Positions 27,174 through 35,460 of a DNA stretch of 41,296 bases are shown here, in pieces. A model generated the notes under the pieces. The model searched no databases and had not been told where the DNA came from. It was given only the letters and a program-made list of their open reading frames with translations. The stretch spans positions 1-41,296 of the forward strand of contig CAYLYP010000023.1 in the NCBI GenBank assembly GCA_964387795.1, in the 5' to 3' direction. How positions within the stretch are numbered: the first letter of the stretch is position 1; every line of letters begins with the position of its first letter. This DNA comes from CAYLYP01 sp964387795. Its GTDB lineage: Bacteria > Bacteroidota > Bacteroidia > Bacteroidales > UBA7960. A program made the translations under genes and the position numbers.

Positions 27174-29843
27174 TTAAAAATCCAATTCTATTTGAATTTG
27201 CTCTCCAGGTTCTGATGAACGTTTTCTGTCACCATTTTCACTAAAACCAAAATCAAGGCTTTCATTATCCGATGACTCTGGTTGTTCCTCTATTTGTTCT
27301 TCATCCGGGTCAGGAAGGGATTCAAGCCACTCTAATTTTTCAATGGCATTTGTTGTTAATCTTTTGCCTTTTGCCTTATATCCTTTTACTGCTATAAACT
27401 CTGATGCATTAATATCCTCAGGTTCGCGGATTTTTTTATCATTTGAAACATAGTTAATCCTCAACATTGGGAACTTGTCCTTTGATATTAACAGCAGCTT
27501 ATTTGCTGGATGCTCTCCTAATATATAAAGAATTTTATCTGAGTATTCTGCTTCAAAGCGTTTCATATAATACTGCTGAAGCTCTCCATCAAAATATACT
27601 GCGGTTAACACCTCTTCAGCCTTGAACTTTTGAACCAGAACAGGTTCTTCCTCAAAGAATGCAGATAATTCAGCAGGAAAAATCCTGTAGAGTCCCGATG
27701 GAAAAATGGCAAGCACTTTATCGTCCTTAATAAATTCACCAACCAGGAAGCCCCGCTGATCTTCATTCAGTTTAAGCACTGTTGGGTCAAACCAAAGTTT
27801 TCTGGCACCAAGTGTTGATATCCCCTGATCCTTAAGGCTTATTTTCCTAACAGCATGTTTCGTAAGGATATTTCCAGATGCTGCTCTTCCTTTTATAGCA
27901 ATAGTGCTGAATTCAAAATCAAACTGCGGTTTCTTTAGCTTGGGCTTATGTCTTAAAAAAACAGTAATCCGTTCAGCTTCCCCATTCGGGTTGGCTGTAA
28001 AATACAACACTTTTGATCCTTTTGCCCCTTTTGTCAGGTCATATTCCTTATCACGGGTTATCCCTATAACAGCAAATCGTTTAACAAAAACAGTTCCTCT
28101 GGGACCATCCTCATAAATCATATTGTATATGGTCCGCTCATCATTTTTATTAAAAACTGCAATATGGATGATGTTCTTCCCTACAAAAGATTTTTCAGAT
28201 ACTTTGGTAACCAAAAACGTACCGTCTTCCCTAAAAACAATGATGTCATCAATATCAGAACAGTCACAAACAAACTCATCTTTTTTAAGACCAATCCCGG
28301 CAAACCCTTCTACCCTGTTTACATAAAGCTTTGCATTAGCTACTGCTACACGGGTAGCTTCTATGGTATCAAAGCTCCTTAGCTCAGTTTTACGTTCACG
28401 GCCCTTACCATATTTCTCCTTGATCCTTGTAAAATAATCAATGGCGTACTGTATAAGGTTGGCCAAATGATAGTTCACTTTTTCAAGATCCTGCTCAATA
28501 TCCCTGATATGTTCATCCGCTTTAAAAGCATCAAATTTCGATATCCTCTTTATCTTTATCTCTGTCAGCTTAATGATATCTTCAGTAGTGATTGTCCTGT
28601 AAAAGATTTTCTTAAATGGCTCTAAGCCTCTGTCAATTGTAAAAAGCACATCTTCCCATGTCTCACATTCTTCAATATCATGATAAATCCTGTTCTCAAT
28701 AAATATCTTTTCCAGGCTCGAAAACAACCATTGCTCCTGTAATTCTGATTTCTTTATCTCAAGCTCGCTTTTAAGCAGGTTTAATGTGTTATCTGTATTC
28801 ACACACAGGATATCATTAACGCTCATAAAACGTGGCCTGTCTTCGTCAATAACACAGCTATTGGGTGAAAGGCTCAACTCACAATCAGTAAATGCATATA
28901 GGGCATCGATAGCCTGATCGGGTGAAATGCCCGGAACAAGGTGGACTAATATCTCCACATTAGCAGCTGTATTATCTTCTATCTTGCGGATTTTTATCTT
29001 TCCTTTATCATTGGCTGACAATATGGATTCTATCAAGGAACCTGTTGTGGTTGAAAAAGGGATTTCAGTTATCACAAGGGTCTTTTTGTCTAGAATATTG
29101 ATCTTTGCCCTTACCCTTACCTTTCCTCCACGAAGACCATCATTGTATTTCGAAACATCAGCAATACCTCCCGTTGGAAAATCAGGATATATATCAGGCC
29201 GTTCGCCCTGTAAGTATTTTATGGATGCATCAATAAGCTCATTGAAATTATGTGGCAATATCTTGGAAGAAAGACCAACTGCAATACCCTCAACCCCCTG
29301 GGCTAACAGCAATGGAAATTTAACCGGAAGGTGAACAGGTTCTTTATTTCTCCCATCATACGAGCTTTTCCATACTGTGGTTTTAGGATTATATAAGACA
29401 TCAAGTGCAAACTTTGATGGCCTGGCTTCAATATAACGGGGGGCAGCAGCACTGTCTCCTGTCAATATGTTTCCCCAGTTTCCCTGAGTATCAATAAGCA
29501 ATTCTTTTTGTCCTAACTGAACCAGTGCGTCACCAATGGATGCATCTCCATGAGGGTGATACTTCATGGTATTCCCAATGATATTGGCTACCTTGTTATA
29601 TCGCCCGTCATCCATCTCTTTCATTGAATGAAGGATTCGCTTTTGGACAGGTTTTAATCCATCCTTTACATCGGGGACTGCCCTTTCCAATATCACATAT
29701 GAAGCATAATCAAGGAACCAGTTTTCATACATCCCCGAAAGCTTGGTTATCTTTGGTGCTTCCTGATTTTCCGATTCATTTGATGCTCCCTGCCCACCAG
29801 GGATTTCTTCTTTTTCAAAAGGTCCGTTGTCTATATTATCCAA
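27174..29843 (-). CDS. parC: DNA topoisomerase IV subunit A
   Basis: An 889-residue type IIA topoisomerase subunit that cuts and rejoins DNA to unlink daughter chromosomes. The winged-helix/tower part shows YASYVILERAVPDVKDGLKP, VQKRIL, YHPHGDASIGDALV and the catalytic Tyr about 137 in AAPRYIEAR. The C-terminal beta-pinwheel lacks an obvious GyrA-box (QRRGGKG), supporting ParC over GyrA. The first about 37 residues are acidic and probably disordered; the acidic tail after 840 is similar. The open frame can only start at TTG 29843 unless Met38 is used, which would still keep the catalytic core. A -7 box lies about 28 bases upstream. The partner parE is not adjacent. gap follows 38 bp later. 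Confidence 0.92.
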   Translation of the reverse strand: MDNIDNGPFEKEEIPGGQGASNESENQEAPKITKLSGMYENWFLDYASYVILERAVPDVKDGLKPVQKRILHSMKEMDDGRYNKVANIIGNTMKYHPHGDASIGDALVQLGQKELLIDTQGNWGNILTGDSAAAPRYIEARPSKFALDVLYNPKTTVWKSSYDGRNKEPVHLPVKFPLLLAQGVEGIAVGLSSKILPHNFNELIDASIKYLQGERPDIYPDFPTGGIADVSKYNDGLRGGKVRVRAKINILDKKTLVITEIPFSTTTGSLIESILSANDKGKIKIRKIEDNTAANVEILVHLVPGISPDQAIDALYAFTDCELSLSPNSCVIDEDRPRFMSVNDILCVNTDNTLNLLKSELEIKKSELQEQWLFSSLEKIFIENRIYHDIEECETWEDVLFTIDRGLEPFKKIFYRTITTEDIIKLTEIKIKRISKFDAFKADEHIRDIEQDLEKVNYHLANLIQYAIDYFTRIKEKYGKGRERKTELRSFDTIEATRVAVANAKLYVNRVEGFAGIGLKKDEFVCDCSDIDDIIVFREDGTFLVTKVSEKSFVGKNIIHIAVFNKNDERTIYNMIYEDGPRGTVFVKRFAVIGITRDKEYDLTKGAKGSKVLYFTANPNGEAERITVFLRHKPKLKKPQFDFEFSTIAIKGRAASGNILTKHAVRKISLKDQGISTLGARKLWFDPTVLKLNEDQRGFLVGEFIKDDKVLAIFPSGLYRIFPAELSAFFEEEPVLVQKFKAEEVLTAVYFDGELQQYYMKRFEAEYSDKILYILGEHPANKLLLISKDKFPMLRINYVSNDKKIREPEDINASEFIAVKGYKAKGKRLTTNAIEKLEWLESLPDPDEEQIEEQPESSDNESLDFGFSENGDRKRSSEPGEQIQIELDF

Positions 29844-29870
29844 TGTCTTTTGCTTTTACTTTTAACATAG

Positions 29871-29878
29871 CAAAGGTA
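29871..29878 (-). promoter_or_regulatory. Putative -7 box of the parC-gap transcript
   Basis: The minus strand reads TACCTTTG, a match to TAnnTTTG. Transcription would start near 29865, about 22 bases before the TTG start, which supports that start codon. No -33 TTTG is found at normal spacing. Confidence 0.4.
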
Positions 29879-30036
29879 TAAAGAAACAAACTTTTTTTTC
29901 TTTCTTTTTCACTTGCATTATTAACAAATTATGATTAATTGCAATTAATGAGTTTAGCCCCAATAAACAAAATAAATTCCCAACACTCCAATTTGAATCA
30001 GCGCTTTCATCCATAAATAATTTTTAGGTCAAGATC

Positions 30037-30170
30037 GGATGAAACTCCATGTTTGCTGTTTTAGAAAGGTGACTGAGCCTGTCGAAGTCCCCTTTCCATA
30101 GCTTGCAGGTGCTACGGTGGCTGGGCTTGCCGAAGCCACCATATTTGATTCGCAAACATGTTCGTTTCAC
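30037..30170. repeat. Composite repeat: two palindromes bounded by inverted CAAACATG motifs
   Basis: Two 25-nt units (30068-30092 and 30116-30140) share the pattern GGTGRCTGRGCYTGYCGAAG and can each fold into a hairpin with a 7-bp stem. Where the first stem has A-T the second has G-C, a paired change. They are bounded by a GGATGAAACTCCATGTTTGC motif (30037-30056) and its inverted relative GCAAACATGTTCGTTTCAC (30152-30170). The palindromes resemble the widespread extragenic repeat with core CTTCGACAAGCTCAG. A partial relative is at 33884-33925. Confidence 0.75.
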
Positions 30171-30197
30171 CTTAATTTTTTCAATTTTAAAAATCAT

Positions 30198-30205
30198 TAC
30201 ATTTG
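30198..30205 (+). promoter_or_regulatory. Putative -7 box of the permease gene
   Basis: TACATTTG matches TAnnTTTG. Transcription would start about 7 bases downstream, near 30212, leaving a leader of only about 9 bases before the TTG start at 30221. No -33 box is clear. Confidence 0.4.
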
Positions 30206-30220
30206 TAAAAAAAAAGTAAC

Positions 30221-31450
30221 TTGAACTTATCATTATTCATTGCTGGCAGGCTTGCCGGTAAAAAAGCAACAAATCGTTTCAGTGGACCAATTATCCGGAT
30301 TGCAATCATTAGTATTGCTTTAGGTCTGGCAGTGATGATTTTATCTGTAGCTATCGTTACCGGTTTCCAAAAAGAAATCCGTGATCGCGTTATTAGTTTT
30401 GGATCCCATGCCCAAATCACCAATTACGACTTACGATATTCGCCCGAAGGAAGCCCCATCTCCATCCAGCAGGATTTCTATCCCTATTGGGACACAATCC
30501 CCGGTATCAGGCATATCCAAATGTTCTCTCTTAAAACAGGCATCCTTAAAACTGATTCCGATATTCAGGGAGTAATCCTTAAGGGTGTTGGAACTGATTT
30601 TGACTGGGATTTCTTTGGCGATAAGCTTATTGAAGGGCGCAAACTTATCCTTAATGACACCTCCAGAAGCCGTGACCTCCTGGTTTCTTCCTATATGGCT
30701 AAAAAACTCATGCTCTCCCCTGGACAAAAAGTAATCATGTATTTCGTTCAGGAACCACCTAACCCGCCCAGATACCTTCAACTCGAAGTTTCTGGTATTT
30801 ATGAAACCGGACTTGAAGAAATTGACCAGACTTTTATCATGTGCGATATACGCCAGATACAACGACTCAATGGTTGGGCTGAAGGATACGTGGGTGGCTT
30901 TGAAGTTATCCTCGATGATTTTGAACAACTGGATCAAATGAGCCAGTTCCTATATCAAAACCTCCACTATTCGCTAAACCTTAAAACAATCAAAGAACTT
31001 TACCCACAGGTATTCGATTGGCTTTCCCTTCTCGACATGAATGTATATGTAATCCTTTTTCTGCTTGTCATTGTGGCAGCCATCAATATGATCTCAACAC
31101 TCCTGATTTCAATTCTTGAACATACAAGGATGATTGGCGTCTTAAAAGCGCTTGGTGCCAATAATTCCCTTATCCGGAAAATATTCCTCTCTCATGCAGC
31201 TTTCCTTATCAGCAGGGGGCTTATTTGGGGTAATGTCATAGGCATTTCAGTATGCCTGTTTCAATACTATACCCGTTTATTTAAACTTCCCGGAGAATCA
31301 TACTATGTTAGCTTTGTCCCAATAAACTTCGATTGGTTTTCATTGATATGGCTTAATGCCGGGACCCTTGCTGTCTGCCTGTTAATGCTCCTGCTGCCTT
31401 CACTGGTTGTATCAAAGATCCAACCCGTAAAAGCTATTTCATTCAGATAA
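30221..31450 (+). CDS. LolC/LolE-type ABC transporter permease (FtsX family)
   Basis: A 409-residue inner-membrane permease. One N-terminal membrane segment (about 24-46, IRIAIISIALGLAVMILSVA) is followed by a periplasmic MacB_PCD-like domain (about 50-270) and three C-terminal segments (about 280-400). The motif MIGVLKALGANNSLIRKIFL is the coupling region of FtsX-fold permeases. In Bacteroidota a single such protein is thought to act as the LolC/E homologue, releasing lipoproteins toward the outer membrane with a LolD ATPase encoded elsewhere. The start is TTG at 30221: a stop lies five codons upstream and the first internal ATG would delete the first membrane segment. The gene converges on its neighbour with 16 bp between stops. 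Confidence 0.85.
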   Translation: MNLSLFIAGRLAGKKATNRFSGPIIRIAIISIALGLAVMILSVAIVTGFQKEIRDRVISFGSHAQITNYDLRYSPEGSPISIQQDFYPYWDTIPGIRHIQMFSLKTGILKTDSDIQGVILKGVGTDFDWDFFGDKLIEGRKLILNDTSRSRDLLVSSYMAKKLMLSPGQKVIMYFVQEPPNPPRYLQLEVSGIYETGLEEIDQTFIMCDIRQIQRLNGWAEGYVGGFEVILDDFEQLDQMSQFLYQNLHYSLNLKTIKELYPQVFDWLSLLDMNVYVILFLLVIVAAINMISTLLISILEHTRMIGVLKALGANNSLIRKIFLSHAAFLISRGLIWGNVIGISVCLFQYYTRLFKLPGESYYVSFVPINFDWFSLIWLNAGTLAVCLLMLLLPSLVVSKIQPVKAISFR

Positions 31451-31466
31451 CATCTGCTTTGATTAA

Positions 31467-32612
31467 CTAATAGCCTAATTGTTTTAAACCTTCATCTTTT
31501 CTTGCATTCTCCCTTAAACCCATCACCAACCTTATGGACAGTGCATGACCATCAACTGCTGTACCCCCTTTATTGTTATAATTTATAAAATGATACCTGG
31601 CCTGAAGTGAAGCCGATAGTTTTTTACTGATTTTTATTGCATATCCAGCACCTAAATTCAGGTTCAATGAATTTATCGTTTTACTCTCAAATCCCTGTGT
31701 CTTTTTTACAGCATCAAAACCATCAATACCTACCCCTATTGATAGCAGATAATACCCTTTCTCATTTTCAAAAAGCAACCTGCTCCCTTCAAGTCCCAGA
31801 TAATTTCCTGAAAACCTGTCTGTCTCCAATATGGTATCCGATTGATAAATATTTATTGGATTGGGTGCATTACCAAATCGAAACTCCCCTACCATTGTTG
31901 CCTGAAATTTATTTTTCCTTAAACCAAGTTCTGCACCAAGGATTGGATGAACACCAAGAACTGAAGCATTTCCCATTGGAACCCAAGCCCCTGAGAATAC
32001 TGAAAGATGTACTTCAGATAATGATTTAAGCCTTTTAACAGCCTGATTATAATCGTCCTGAAGATATGTGGGATAATATCGATTATCCTTTAGCTTACTT
32101 ATCAAATGATTGCTTTCTCCTGCATAAAATAGCAAAACATCACGGTTTATACTGTCTGCTTTTGGATAAGTCCTCAAAATTTCATTGGCCATTTCTCTTG
32201 TAAATATATCAAAATCAGAGCCCGGATAAACATATCCCATGGATTCCTGATACTTTTCAAATACCTCATTTGACTTCCTGTCTCCCACAAGAGACTCCCT
32301 ATACCTGTATATCCTTATAAAGCTTAATACTTCAGGATGACTGTAAAACTCAGGGTCAATACCCTCTTTTAGTTTTAATAATACCTGCAACCTAAATACC
32401 AATTCATTGTCTGGCCCACATTCCTGCACCCATTCATTTAATAAAAATGCAATTGAATCCATTTTCTGATGCCTATAGGCTTCCGGGATCAGATAACTAT
32501 TCCTTATGCCTGTTTCCTTGCATCGATTATCCTGGGCAATACCTTTATTGCTTACTGCATGGCTTAATATAATCAATAGAAATATTGTAAAATGGGGGAT
32601 GGCTTTATTCAT
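31467..32612 (-). CDS. Exported hypothetical protein with outer-membrane barrel-like C-terminus
   Basis: A 381-residue protein beginning MNKAIPHFTIFLLIILSHAV, a signal peptide with likely cleavage after GIAQ. The N-terminal 190 residues of the mature form are helical and charged. From about residue 205 to the end there are alternating short strands with glycine and aromatic residues (LSVFSGAWVPMG, KFQATMVGEFRFG, YYLLSIGVGIDGF, LNLNLGAGYAIKI, KLSASLQARYHFI, ALSIRLVMGL), like a small beta-barrel. The open frame extends upstream to a GTG at 32747, but that part is translation of the tRNA-Leu gene and its terminator, so the ATG at 32612 is chosen. Function unknown. Confidence 0.75.
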   Translation of the reverse strand: MNKAIPHFTIFLLIILSHAVSNKGIAQDNRCKETGIRNSYLIPEAYRHQKMDSIAFLLNEWVQECGPDNELVFRLQVLLKLKEGIDPEFYSHPEVLSFIRIYRYRESLVGDRKSNEVFEKYQESMGYVYPGSDFDIFTREMANEILRTYPKADSINRDVLLFYAGESNHLISKLKDNRYYPTYLQDDYNQAVKRLKSLSEVHLSVFSGAWVPMGNASVLGVHPILGAELGLRKNKFQATMVGEFRFGNAPNPINIYQSDTILETDRFSGNYLGLEGSRLLFENEKGYYLLSIGVGIDGFDAVKKTQGFESKTINSLNLNLGAGYAIKISKKLSASLQARYHFINYNNKGGTAVDGHALSIRLVMGLRENARKDEGLKQLGY

Positions 32613-32632
32613 TGAACAGTTTTTTAAGGAAC

Positions 32633-32659
32633 AAAAAAAGCCATCCTCAACAGATAGCT
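32633..32659 (-). terminator. Intrinsic terminator of the tRNA-Leu pair
   Basis: On the minus strand AGCTATC (32659-32653) pairs with GATGGCT (32645-32639) across a 7-nt loop, followed directly by seven T. It lies 11 bases past the tRNA-Leu(CAG) 3' end and before the downstream protein gene, separating their transcripts. Confidence 0.75.
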
Positions 32660-32669
32660 TTATTTTAAG

Positions 32670-32753
32670 TGCCCGGAACAGGACTCGAACCTGCACGTCG
32701 TTGCCAACACTAGTACCTGAAACTAGCGCGTCTACCAATTCCGCCACCCGGGC
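32670..32753 (-). tRNA. tRNA-Leu, anticodon CAG
   Basis: An 84-nt class II tRNA including the discriminator A. The acceptor arms GCCCGGG and TCCGGGC pair, the D arm reads GGCGGAATTGGTAGAC, and the anticodon arm has stem CTAGT/ACTAG with loop TTCAGGT, giving CAG. There is a long variable arm (GTTGGCAACGAC region) and a T arm GCAGGTTCGAGTCCTGT. The 3' CCA is not encoded (ACT follows). It reads leucine codon CTG. Confidence 0.93.
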
Positions 32754-32789
32754 GATACAATTTCAATGATTGTTGTTTCTTGGAAGAAG

Positions 32790-32873
32790 TGCCCAGGACA
32801 AGACTCGAACTTGCACAGCCGTAAAGCCACTACCACCTCAAAGTAGCGTGTCTACCAATTTCACCACCTGGGC
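32790..32873 (-). tRNA. tRNA-Leu, anticodon GAG
   Basis: An 84-nt class II tRNA, 36 bp upstream of tRNA-Leu(CAG) on the same strand. The acceptor is GCCCAGG with CCTGGGC, D arm GGTGAAATTGGTAGAC, anticodon stem CTACT/GGTAG with loop TTGAGGT giving GAG, a long variable arm, and T arm GCAAGTTCGAGTCTTGT. CCA is not encoded. It reads CTC and CTT. A full promoter lies directly upstream. Confidence 0.93.
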
Positions 32874-32885
32874 ATTTAAGGTATG

Positions 32886-32915
32886 CAAAAGTAGTAATTT
32901 TTTTTTTGCACCAAA
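32886..32915 (-). promoter_or_regulatory. Promoter of the tRNA-Leu pair
   Basis: On the minus strand TTTG (32915-32912), 18 bases, then TACTTTTG (32893-32886): both Bacteroidota boxes match. Transcription would start near 32879, about 6 bases before the mature tRNA 5' end at 32873, which fits a short 5' leader. Confidence 0.6.
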
Positions 32916-33199
32916 ACACTAACTGTGTTTTTTCTTCTTTTTTTCTTCTTTTTTTCTTGAACATCTATCATTCAGCAATTTATAAACACAAACCCATTCT
33001 TTTTCACTTCCAATATGTGCTTTTCTGAATATATATTAAATTTAAATGCATTAATTATCAAGCCATTAACTTCAAACCCATATACACCCGCACTCCCTTT
33101 ATCTTTGCGAACTTGTATAGAAAAACTATTTTTCTTTGTTTAAAAAACAAATTCATCATCTCTTAACGATTCTTCATTTATAGTTTTTGTTCATTTCAT

Positions 33200-33207
33200 T
33201 ATCTTTG
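33200..33207 (+). promoter_or_regulatory. Putative -7 box of the DUF5063 gene
   Basis: TATCTTTG matches TAnnTTTG 26 bases before the ATG at 33234. An identical box (TATCTTTG, followed by CG) sits exactly 100 bp upstream at 33100-33107 and could be an alternative start site. Neither has a clear -33 box. Confidence 0.4.
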
Positions 33208-33233
33208 TTGATCAATTTAAAAGAATTCCCATT

Positions 33234-33866
33234 ATGGAAAAACATATTCATTCCCCAAATTGTAATCATGATCACGAACATGATGAAAATCATTTTGATA
33301 ATGAAGCATTGGATGACAACACTGTTTCCATTAAAGACCTGGTTTATTCCCGTCAGGTAATTGAAATGATTACTGTTGCCAATGATTTTTGTTTATTCCT
33401 CGAAAAGTGTGAAACCCTCAATAAAAGTCAAATCCTTGAGTACCTTCATCGCATAGCACCCCTGCTTTACCTAAAAGGTTCGCTCTTACCTGATGTCCAG
33501 CTATCCGACCCTGAAGCAACAGAACGCTTTGTTAACGAAATCCAATGGGAAGCAATCTTTAACTCCATGAAGAAAATATTGGAAAACAGCGATACTTTCT
33601 ATTATACCGACTCAAACCTTGATACTATCGAAGCCTCTATCGCTGAACACCTGGCTGATATCTACCAGGACCTCAAAGATTTTGTCTGGCTTTACCAAAA
33701 AGACACCCTTAACCCTAAACAAAATGCGGTTTTTGAATGTAAAGCCCTTTTTCAAACAAACTGGGGCATTAAATTAACAGAAGCAATGAGAGCGATGCAT
33801 CTCGTGCTTTTTAACCAACAAATCCTTACAAGCAATTCCAATAATGAAAACTGGGAAAATGACTAA
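33234..33866 (+). CDS. DUF5063 domain-containing protein with His-rich N-terminus
   Basis: A 210-residue soluble, acidic, mostly helical protein of unknown function that I recognise as DUF5063, a family known mainly from Bacteroidota. The first 20 residues are rich in His and Asp (HIHSPNCNHDHEHDENH) and could bind metal; the rest has the family-like stretches FCLFLEKCE, LHRIAPLLYLKGSLLPDV and ADIYQDLKDFVWLY. No signal peptide or catalytic motif is seen. It is preceded by a TATCTTTG box and followed by a 158-bp gap with repeat remnants before the TlpA-like gene on the same strand. Metal binding is an inference from composition only. Confidence 0.75.
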   Translation: MEKHIHSPNCNHDHEHDENHFDNEALDDNTVSIKDLVYSRQVIEMITVANDFCLFLEKCETLNKSQILEYLHRIAPLLYLKGSLLPDVQLSDPEATERFVNEIQWEAIFNSMKKILENSDTFYYTDSNLDTIEASIAEHLADIYQDLKDFVWLYQKDTLNPKQNAVFECKALFQTNWGIKLTEAMRAMHLVLFNQQILTSNSNNENWEND

Positions 33867-33883
33867 TTCATCCCCATATTATA

Positions 33884-33925
33884 GTCGAAGTCACCGTTCT
33901 AAATAACAAACATGGAGTTCCATCC
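33884..33925 (+). repeat. Partial copy of the composite repeat seen at 30037-30092
   Basis: The segment GTCGAAGTCACC followed by CAAACATGGAGTTCCATCC aligns with the reverse complement of 30037-30075: both have AGTCACC, then TTCTAAA, then CAAACATGGAGTT. Over about 38 bases there are only a few mismatches and one indel. It lies between two plus-strand genes. Confidence 0.6.
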
Positions 33926-34024
33926 AACCTTAAACATAGAATTGTTCACGGATGAAACTACAAAACCAATAAAAACATCAAACCTGAAGTTCCATCTGTC
34001 CACTAACCTTAAAAACACTTCCAG

Positions 34025-35443
34025 ATGAACCATATAATTAAGCCTTTCTCTCTCTTTGTCTTTCTTCTCATTTCTATTACTGCCTGCCAGGCACAATATA
34101 CCAAAAAACCTTATCATATTAAAGGCACCATTAAAGGCCTGGCTGAAAACTCAATGATTATTTTTGCCCAGTACTATGGCGATAAACAATACGTCAGGGA
34201 TACTGTTTATACAGATGCATCTGGTGCGTTTGTTCTCAACTCCAAAGACTCAGTTCATCCCGGAATGTATCTTTTTATCCTTCCCGACAACAGCTTCTTT
34301 GATGTGATTTTAAATGAACAGTTCAACCTGTCTTTTCAAACTCAGGCAAACAGCCCCATCGAAAAAATAAAGTTTAAGGATAATCCCGAGAATACTGCTT
34401 TTTATGATTATCTTCAATTTATTAAAGAGCAGAATGATGTTTCACTGCCTCTGAGAGAACAGTTAAAAGACACAACCCTACTGCCCGAAAACAAAGAAAA
34501 AATTATTGCTGCTCTTAATGGTATAAATGAAAAAGTTAAAACCAAACAAATAGATTTTATCAACAAATACCCTGATAGCTTTTTCTCATCCATTCTTAAA
34601 GCCCAACAGGAACCTGTTGTCCCTGAACCTACTACTGAAGCTGAGCTTAGCAGTCCCGAGAAATTCAAATATCACTATTTTGTAAACCATTTCTGGGACA
34701 ATGTGAACCTCTCCGATGGACGTCTGATACATACTCCTGTTATTCATAGCAAACTCAATCAATTCTTTACACAAATCATCATCCCATTACCGGATACAAT
34801 TGCAAAATATGCTGATTATGTGATTGGTAAAACCAATCACGAACCCGAAATGTTTAAATATATTGTCTGGTTCCTTACCAACCATTATGAAAGGTCTCCT
34901 TATTTGGGAATGGATGCCGTCTTTGTCCATCTTGTCGAAAATTACTATACTAATGGGCAGGCATACTGGCTTACTGATGAGCAACAAAAAAAGATTATTA
35001 AAAAAGCAGCTACCCTAAAACCTCTTTTATTAGGTAAGGTCACCCCTGACATCCTGGCTTATGACACTAAAGGTGACCCTATTGCTCTGAGCAGCGTCAA
35101 ATCCGATTTTCTTGTTTTGTATTTCTGGGATTCAGATTGTAGCCATTGCAAAAAAGTAACCCCTGCTTTACATGCTCTATATCTGAAATACAAGGATAAA
35201 GGTCTGGATGTTTTTGCATTAAACACTGAGCAAACTGAAGATACATGGTTAAACTATGTCAGCAAAAACAACCTCAGCTGGATCAATGTAAATGACAAAG
35301 ACAATAAATCAGGCTTCCGTGAAAAATACGACTTATATGCTACCCCTCTTATTATCTTACTTGACAAGGATAAAAAAATCATTGCCAAAAAGATTTCACC
35401 CGAACAGCTTGAAGAATTACTAAAAAGAGAAATGGGGCTTTAA
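34025..35443 (+). CDS. TlpA-like thioredoxin-fold lipoprotein
   Basis: A 472-residue exported thiol-disulphide protein, likely anchored in the envelope. The N-terminus has a lipoprotein signal with lipobox ITAC and the lipidated Cys at about 21. Residues about 30-120 look like the DUF4369 domain (YHIKGTIKGLAENSMIIFAQ), followed by a helical DUF5106-like middle (about 120-330), then an AhpC/TSA-thioredoxin domain with the active site CSHC (Cys372 and Cys375, in FWDSDCSHCKKV) and a cis-Pro region YATPLIILLD. Such proteins reduce or shuffle disulphides, for example in cytochrome c maturation; the partner is unknown. A bidirectional hairpin overlaps its stop codon. Confidence 0.85.
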   Translation: MNHIIKPFSLFVFLLISITACQAQYTKKPYHIKGTIKGLAENSMIIFAQYYGDKQYVRDTVYTDASGAFVLNSKDSVHPGMYLFILPDNSFFDVILNEQFNLSFQTQANSPIEKIKFKDNPENTAFYDYLQFIKEQNDVSLPLREQLKDTTLLPENKEKIIAALNGINEKVKTKQIDFINKYPDSFFSSILKAQQEPVVPEPTTEAELSSPEKFKYHYFVNHFWDNVNLSDGRLIHTPVIHSKLNQFFTQIIIPLPDTIAKYADYVIGKTNHEPEMFKYIVWFLTNHYERSPYLGMDAVFVHLVENYYTNGQAYWLTDEQQKKIIKKAATLKPLLLGKVTPDILAYDTKGDPIALSSVKSDFLVLYFWDSDCSHCKKVTPALHALYLKYKDKGLDVFALNTEQTEDTWLNYVSKNNLSWINVNDKDNKSGFREKYDLYATPLIILLDKDKKIIAKKISPEQLEELLKREMGL

Positions 35444-35460
35444 GCCCCATTCTCTTTTTA
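35422..35460. terminator. Bidirectional terminator overlapping a stop codon
   Basis: AAAAAGAGAAATGGGGCTT and the following AGCCCCATTCTCTTTTT form a long inverted repeat with one bulged A. The TAA stop of the TlpA-like gene lies in the loop, and the 3' end of the hairpin reaches the stop of the convergent DUF4301 gene. The A/T tails on both sides suit termination in both directions within a 14-bp gap. Confidence 0.85.

Larger units (their letters stand above)
29844..30220. other. Divergent intergenic region rich in short repeats
   Basis: This stretch lies between parC and the LolC/E-type permease gene. It holds a candidate promoter on each side, two 25-nt palindromic repeats, and inverted CAAACATG-type motifs around them, each listed separately. 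No gene is seen; a short minus-strand frame here covers the repeats and lacks family resemblance. Confidence 0.6.
32874..33233. other. Intergenic region between tRNAs and the DUF5063 gene
   Basis: It holds the minus-strand tRNA promoter and then a polypyrimidine tract (about 32927-32958) made of near-repeats of TTTTTTTCTTC. Two plus-strand TATCTTTG boxes follow, at 33100-33107 and 33200-33207. No gene is seen. Confidence 0.5.

Noticed and set aside
29841..29868. Ten-codon upstream frame overlapping the parC TTG start as a leader peptide
   Set aside because: The predicted transcript start lies at or past its ATG, so it would hardly be translated.
30024..30233. Short minus-strand frame in the parC-permease gap
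   Set aside because: It covers the palindromic repeats and has no recognisable protein features.
32613..32747. N-terminal extension of the exported protein up to a GTG
   Set aside because: It is translation of a tRNA-Leu gene and its terminator; the signal peptide starts at the inner ATG.
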